DNA of 9,573 nucleotides from positions 1 to 9,573 of the forward strand of contig CAVINP010000075.1 of assembly GCA_963643985.1 (NCBI GenBank), given 5' to 3'. Position numbers and translations under genes: made by a program. Positions 6,150 through 9,573 of this stretch are shown piece after piece. The notes beneath the pieces were generated by a model. That model was not told where the DNA came from and ran no database searches. It worked only from the letters and a program-made list of their open reading frames with translations. The first letter of the stretch is position 1. Each line of letters starts with the position of its first letter. Source of the stretch: SFTH01 sp963643985 (GTDB taxonomy: Bacteria; Bacillota; Clostridia; Christensenellales; Aristaeellaceae).

Positions 6150-7534
6150 TATGAAGCCTCGGTTTCGTTCAGCGGATTCCATTTTCCGCGCAGATAGCGT
6201 ATCAGCAGCAGCATCCCCAGCACAATGTTGTGCGCAATCATGCAGCCCCATGCCGCTACCAGCCCCAGGCCAAATTTCGACAGGCATACATAGGTGGCCA
6301 GTATGCGCACGCCCCACATGCCGAAGATATTGAACACAAAGGCACTCCTCGTATCGCCGACCCCCTGCAGGATGCCCTCCAGTATGACGGCGAGACCATA
6401 GACGGGTTCGCTGAGGGCCACCATGCGCAGTACGCGTGCGCCCAGCCCGATAACGGCCTCGTCAGTGGTGAACAGGCGCATCAGTGCGTTTGCGCTCACA
6501 AAGAGTATGCCGCCGGATACGGCCATCAGCGCGATTTCGATGGCGATCATCATGTGCGACACGTGTTTCATGCGTTCCTTGTCACGTGCACCGTAGCAGT
6601 TGCCCGTCAGCGTGGCGGCGGCAGTCTGCATGCCGTAGCCCGGAATGTAAAAGGCGGATTCGGCGGTATTGGCGATGCTGTGCGCCGCGGTCGCTGTTGT
6701 ACCCAGGGCGTTGATCATGGAAGCGAAGGCGACATAGCCGAAGGACGTGCCGAAGCGCTGAAGTGCGCACGGGAGCGCCACCTTCAGGCAGGGACGCAAT
6801 ATTTCGCCGTCCGGCAGAATGCTCACGCCCCGCGGCGAGATGACGGGGTGCCGAAACAGGCCCACGGTCATGCCTATGCCGCCGATAACGAACGAAATGG
6901 CGCTGGCCACCGCCGCACCGATCACGCCCAGGTTCATGCCGACCATCGTAAATTCCACGGAGAAGAGGCAGACGGTACGCGTGGGATAGATCATCAGATA
7001 ATTCAGCACGATGTTGACAGCGTTCACCAATAGATTGACCCTCAGCGGCGTGCGCGTATCGCCGGCGGCACGCAGGCAGGTGCCAAAGAGTATGATGGCG
7101 CATCTGAAGAGCATGGGGGTATAGATGATGAAGAAGTAACGCCCTGCATCCTCGGCAATGTCCGCGCCTGCGTGCATCCAAAGCGGTATGCGCATGGCCA
7201 GCAGCAGCGTGAGCAGCGTCAAGACGATGCCCGTGAGCAGCGTCGTAAAGACAGCCTGAGCCGTTGCACGGCGTGCATTTTCAGGATGCTCCGCGCCGAG
7301 TTCGCGGGAAATATACGCCAAATAGCCCACGCCCAGCGCGGAGACGGAACTGCCGATCAGCCAGTTGACCGTGGACGTGACACCGACGGCCGCTGTCGCG
7401 TGTGCACTGATGCGGCCGACCATGGCGGAATCCACATAGGATACGGCTGTGGAGAGCAACTGCTCCAGCACAGTCGGCCAGGCGAGAGAAACTATGGTCT
7501 TAAATGTCGCCCGGCGCAATGAGACATCATTCAT
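6149..7534 (-). CDS. MATE family multidrug/toxin efflux transporter
   Basis: A 461-residue integral membrane protein with the length and the two six-helix halves of MATE (multidrug and toxic compound extrusion) antiporters, which export cationic or aromatic compounds using a sodium or proton gradient. The first helix carries AWPTVLEQLLSTAVSYVDSAMVG (split: AWPTVLEQLL at 18-27, then YVDSAMVGR at 33-41), the typical MATE opening. RAAGDTRTPL (155-164) and its second-half counterpart LQGVGDTRSAF (387-397) are the paired loop repeats. ATG 7534 is preceded at 11 bases by GAGGT. The last codons overlap the TtcA-like start, so the two are probably translated together. The substrate cannot be deduced. 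Confidence 0.93.
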   Translation of the reverse strand: MNDVSLRRATFKTIVSLAWPTVLEQLLSTAVSYVDSAMVGRISAHATAAVGVTSTVNWLIGSSVSALGVGYLAYISRELGAEHPENARRATAQAVFTTLLTGIVLTLLTLLLAMRIPLWMHAGADIAEDAGRYFFIIYTPMLFRCAIILFGTCLRAAGDTRTPLRVNLLVNAVNIVLNYLMIYPTRTVCLFSVEFTMVGMNLGVIGAAVASAISFVIGGIGMTVGLFRHPVISPRGVSILPDGEILRPCLKVALPCALQRFGTSFGYVAFASMINALGTTATAAHSIANTAESAFYIPGYGMQTAAATLTGNCYGARDKERMKHVSHMMIAIEIALMAVSGGILFVSANALMRLFTTDEAVIGLGARVLRMVALSEPVYGLAVILEGILQGVGDTRSAFVFNIFGMWGVRILATYVCLSKFGLGLVAAWGCMIAHNIVLGMLLLIRYLRGKWNPLNETEAS

Positions 7535-7573
7535 GGATCATACAAACCTCACTTCATCGGCATATCGGTATCA

Positions 7574-7603
7574 AGTATATCACGTTCGGAAGAGGAATAT
7601 CAA
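7574..7603 (-). promoter_or_regulatory. Promoter of the MATE-TtcA unit
   Basis: TTGATA (7603-7598), an 18-base spacer and TATACT (7579-7574) with TGA directly before the -10. It lies in the 80-base gap after recX, so the MATE pair probably has its own transcript in addition to any read-through. Confidence 0.6.
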
Positions 7604-7614
7604 CGCTTATTGGT

Positions 7615-8247
7615 TTAATCCTCGTCAAAATCAAACCCGTTTATGATATCGTCGACCGCGGAGGAAATGCTGTCCCAGGCGAAACCGCGCCGCGACAGCG
7701 CCTGCGACAGCTTTGCGCGCGCCTCACGCGGCGGCAGGGAAGCATACTTGCGGTACAGGCTTTGGGCGGCGATGCGGCAGGCCTCTGCCTGTTGCTCGGC
7801 ATCAAAGCACTGCATGGCTTCGTCGATGACCTCCTGCGGCAGTCGCTTGGATCGCAGCTTGCGTTGCACGGCATAGGCCCCGACAGGCTTTGTGCTGCTG
7901 CTTTGGGCAATGCGCTCGGCAAAACGGCGATCGTCAATCAGATGGTTTTCTTTCAGACGCTCAACGGTTGCCTCGGCGGCGGGGCGGACATAGCCCTTCA
8001 GGATGAGCTTTTGTATCATGTTGCCGCCGGTCTGCGCCGCACGGTCGAGCATGCACAGCGCAGCTTCATAGCAATCGCCGGCCTGTATGGCGGCCAGGGA
8101 TGAGACGTATTGCTCCGGCTCGATCAGCGAATCGTTCTCCAAAGGATGTTTGGCAAAGTGCTTCTTCTTTACGCGCAGCCAAAGCACGCCGTCCAGGGAA
8201 ATTTCGATCAGACCGCGCACCTCGCGGACATCACTTACGCGGGCCAT
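7615..8247 (-). CDS. recX: RecX, regulator of RecA recombinase
   Basis: A 210-residue RecX. RecX proteins bind RecA filaments and limit or remodel strand exchange and the SOS response. After an N-terminal region of about 55 residues typical of Firmicute forms, the three-helix repeats are visible: AALCMLDRAAQTGGNMIQKL begins near 62 (the R-S-E-x-E-L position is poorly kept), LKGYV (83-87), the core motif NHLIDDRRFAER (101-112), and GAYAVQRKLRSKRLPQEVI (123-141). The C-terminus is acidic (FDFDED). ATG 8247 has GGAGGT eight bases upstream. No recA is in the window. It is divergent from yebC with interleaved promoters, and the MATE gene follows it on the same strand without a terminator. Confidence 0.9.
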   Translation of the reverse strand: MARVSDVREVRGLIEISLDGVLWLRVKKKHFAKHPLENDSLIEPEQYVSSLAAIQAGDCYEAALCMLDRAAQTGGNMIQKLILKGYVRPAAEATVERLKENHLIDDRRFAERIAQSSSTKPVGAYAVQRKLRSKRLPQEVIDEAMQCFDAEQQAEACRIAAQSLYRKYASLPPREARAKLSQALSRRGFAWDSISSAVDDIINGFDFDED

Positions 8248-8296
8248 GCAGTTTTACCTCCGAATCTACAGTATAAATTAGGTTAAGCATGATTAG

Positions 8297-8326
8297 ATTA
8301 TACCGCATTTTCTTGACGAATGCCAG
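8297..8326 (-). promoter_or_regulatory. Putative recX promoter
   Basis: CTGGCA (8326-8321, four of six to consensus), an 18-base spacer and a perfect TATAAT (8302-8297) on the minus strand. The -10 is convincing and the -35 is weak. It overlaps the divergent yebC promoter. Confidence 0.45.
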
Positions 8327-8342
8327 TGTTTTGTGGTATTAT
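8313..8342 (+). promoter_or_regulatory. yebC promoter
   Basis: TTGACG (8313-8318), an 18-base spacer and TATTAT (8337-8342) preceded by TGG (extended -10). An overlapping TATAAT (8340-8345) would need an unfavourable 21-base spacer. Confidence 0.6.
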
Positions 8343-8374
8343 AATATGTAAGTGTTTACTGGGAGGGATAGTCC

Positions 8375-9124
8375 ATGTCAGGACATAACAAATGGTCTAC
8401 CATCAAGAATAAAAAGGCAAAGACGGATGCTGCAAAGGGCAAAATTTTTACCAAGATCGGCCGTGAAATCGTGATCGCCGTCAAGACGGGCGGCAGTGCC
8501 GATCCGAACCTGAACAGCAAGCTCAAGGATGTTGTGGCCAAGGCCAAGGCAGCCAACATGCCCAACGACAACATCATGCGTTCCATCAAAAAGGCCGCAG
8601 GTGAAGGCGACGGCGCCAATTACAAGGAGATCACCTATGAGGGCTATGCACCCTGCGGCGTGGCGGTCATCGTCGAGATCGTAACCGATAACCTCAACCG
8701 CACGGCCAGCGAGGTGCGCCACATTTTCGACAAGTGCGGCGGTTCGCTTGGCGCATCCGGCTGCGTTTCCTGGAAGTTTGAGCGCAAGGGTGTCATCGAA
8801 ATCGACAACTCCAAGGGCATGGATGAGGACGAACTGACCATGCTGGCGCTCGATTGCGGTGCGGACGATGTCGAGGTGGGCGAGGATGTCGCAGTGATCT
8901 ACACCGACCCCAACGATTTCTCCTCCGTGCGTGACAAGCTTGAGGAGGCCGGCTGCACCTTCCTGTCTGCGGAACGTGAGATGGTCCCCAGCACGACCGT
9001 GGCACTGCCGGATGAAGAGTCCGTAGCCAAGGTTCAGCGCCTGATCGACTGGCTGGAGGATTATGACGATACTCAGGCCGTCTACCACGATGCGGAACTG
9101 CCCGAGGAAGAAGAGGAAGAATAA
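8375..9124 (+). CDS. YebC/PmpR family translation factor / DNA-binding regulator
   Basis: A 249-residue YebC, the normal length. The family opening MSGHNKWSTIKNKKAKTDAA (1-20) is unmistakable. It continues with GKIFTKIGREI (22-32), NMPNDNIMRSIKKA (61-74), YEGYAPCGVAVIVE (88-101) and NRTASEVRHIF (108-118). Family members were first described as transcription regulators (PmpR). More recent work on YebC and mitochondrial TACO1 points to a ribosome-associated factor easing translation of difficult stretches such as polyproline. The C-terminus is a run of six Glu. ATG 8375 has a strong GGGAGGG seven bases upstream. It is monocistronic, with its own promoter and a strong hairpin after the stop. The ruvC/ruvA genes often found beside yebC in other bacteria are not here. 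Confidence 0.96.
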   Translation: MSGHNKWSTIKNKKAKTDAAKGKIFTKIGREIVIAVKTGGSADPNLNSKLKDVVAKAKAANMPNDNIMRSIKKAAGEGDGANYKEITYEGYAPCGVAVIVEIVTDNLNRTASEVRHIFDKCGGSLGASGCVSWKFERKGVIEIDNSKGMDEDELTMLALDCGADDVEVGEDVAVIYTDPNDFSSVRDKLEEAGCTFLSAEREMVPSTTVALPDEESVAKVQRLIDWLEDYDDTQAVYHDAELPEEEEEE

Positions 9125-9132
9125 TCCCTTAT

Positions 9133-9180
9133 ACGCAAAGAGCTTTCGGTATTGTGCCGAAAGCTCTTTGCGTTATATTT
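9133..9180. terminator. Long perfect hairpin, terminator after yebC
   Basis: Seventeen bases (9133-9149) pair perfectly with 9157-9173 around a seven-base loop. On the plus strand TATATTTT follows, fitting an intrinsic terminator for yebC. On the minus strand the stem lies just past the stop of the convergent gene, but no good U run follows, so termination there would be weaker. Confidence 0.85.
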
Positions 9181-9188
9181 TCGTTGGG

Positions 9189-9573
9189 TTATTCCACGTC
9201 CGCTTCGATGACGGCCGAAGTGGTGTCTGCGTATTCGTGCGTCCAGCTGACATAATCCGAGGCACCGTATTCAGCTTTGACATCGCCCCAACTCATACAG
9301 CCGTAGCCGTTGAAGCTGCAGCCATCCTCGGAGGTGAGTACCAGCGTCTCAACATCAGAGCTGTTCGGTTCACTGACCGGTACGGCGATCTTCCACACGC
9401 GTCCCGTCCAATAGGCGACAATGTAGCGCGTCTGCGGCTCAGAACCGGAGAGAGAGGTGAAATTGCCCTTGGCAAAACGTTCCCATTCATCCGCGCTCGG
9501 GGAAACATCTGAGAAGGGCAAATTGGTGACGATCTTATCGTAGGAGCCGGAAGCCATGCAGTTGATTGTGGCC
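9189..9573 (-). CDS. Unrecognised, probably exported protein (C-terminal part)
   Basis: The last 127 residues of a protein whose frame stays open to the window edge. The internal ATG at 9557 is preceded in frame by codons for ATINC and has no ribosome binding site, so the true start lies outside. I do not recognise a family. The segment is rich in Ser, Thr, Asp, Trp and Tyr, poor in Lys, and has no membrane helix; this, with alternating polar/hydrophobic stretches (RYIVAYWTGRVWKIAVPV), suggests a beta-rich, cell-surface or secreted domain. Three cysteines are visible (in INCMA and in DGCSFNGYGC), the last two possibly forming a disulfide or metal site. INC does not fit a lipobox. It ends in an acidic tail (VIEADVE) and converges on yebC. 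Confidence 0.6.
   Translation of the reverse strand, partial: ATINCMASGSYDKIVTNLPFSDVSPSADEWERFAKGNFTSLSGSEPQTRYIVAYWTGRVWKIAVPVSEPNSSDVETLVLTSEDGCSFNGYGCMSWGDVKAEYGASDYVSWTHEYADTTSAVIEADVE

Noticed and set aside
6150..6317. N-terminal extension of the TtcA-like protein upstream of 6149
   Set aside because: It would lie wholly inside the MATE gene and shows no family similarity. The coupled ATG at 6149 has a ribosome binding site.
9133..9173. The 17-bp inverted repeat as a transposon end or integron-type site
   Set aside because: Its position after the yebC stop, short loop and T-rich flank fit an intrinsic terminator.

Overview
The window looks like chromosomal DNA from a Firmicute of the class Clostridia, probably an uncultured gut-type lineage. 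This is an inference from strong AGGAGG-type ribosome binding sites, sigma-A-like promoters, a Firmicute-type pyrimidine-nucleoside phosphorylase, RecX and YebC/PmpR, and GC-rich genes separated by short AT-rich gaps. There are no tRNA or rRNA genes, no CRISPR array and no intact mobile element. The only phage-like trace is a short Cys-rich fragment at the left edge.

Layout. 1-230: a start-less reading frame on the minus strand resembling the C-terminal Cys/His motif of phage Mu F-like head proteins, followed by the terminator of the next gene. 231-662 (-): a Nudix-fold protein with a badly degraded catalytic box. 675-838: a divergent promoter region. 839-3799 (+): a tight three-gene unit of a Sir2 deacetylase, a pyrimidine-nucleoside phosphorylase and a CPBP-like membrane protein that has lost most of its protease motifs. 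3879-5270 (+): an L-fucose/L-arabinose isomerase-like enzyme with its own near-consensus promoter and a strong terminator that also serves the convergent gene. 5325-7534 (-): a MATE exporter and a TtcA-type PP-loop tRNA-thiolation enzyme joined by a TAATG overlap. 7615-8247 (-): RecX. 8375-9124 (+): YebC, divergent from recX with interleaved promoters and closed by a 17-bp perfect hairpin. 9189-9573 (-): the C-terminal part of an unrecognised, probably exported protein cut by the window edge.

How the genes may work together. The Sir2 enzyme consumes NAD and releases nicotinamide and O-acetyl-ADP-ribose. The phosphorylase releases free pyrimidine bases and ribose-1-phosphate. The divergent Nudix protein belongs to a fold that often handles ADP-ribose-type molecules. 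A shared NAD/nucleoside theme is therefore possible but unproven. The other genes are housekeeping (tRNA modification, recombination control, translation factor, efflux) with no obvious common pathway.

I found no convincing new defence or mobile system. The points most worth a second look are the degenerate Nudix and CPBP proteins beside Sir2, the phage-like Cys motif at the left edge, the orphan isomerase, and the recurrent TG extension of the promoters.
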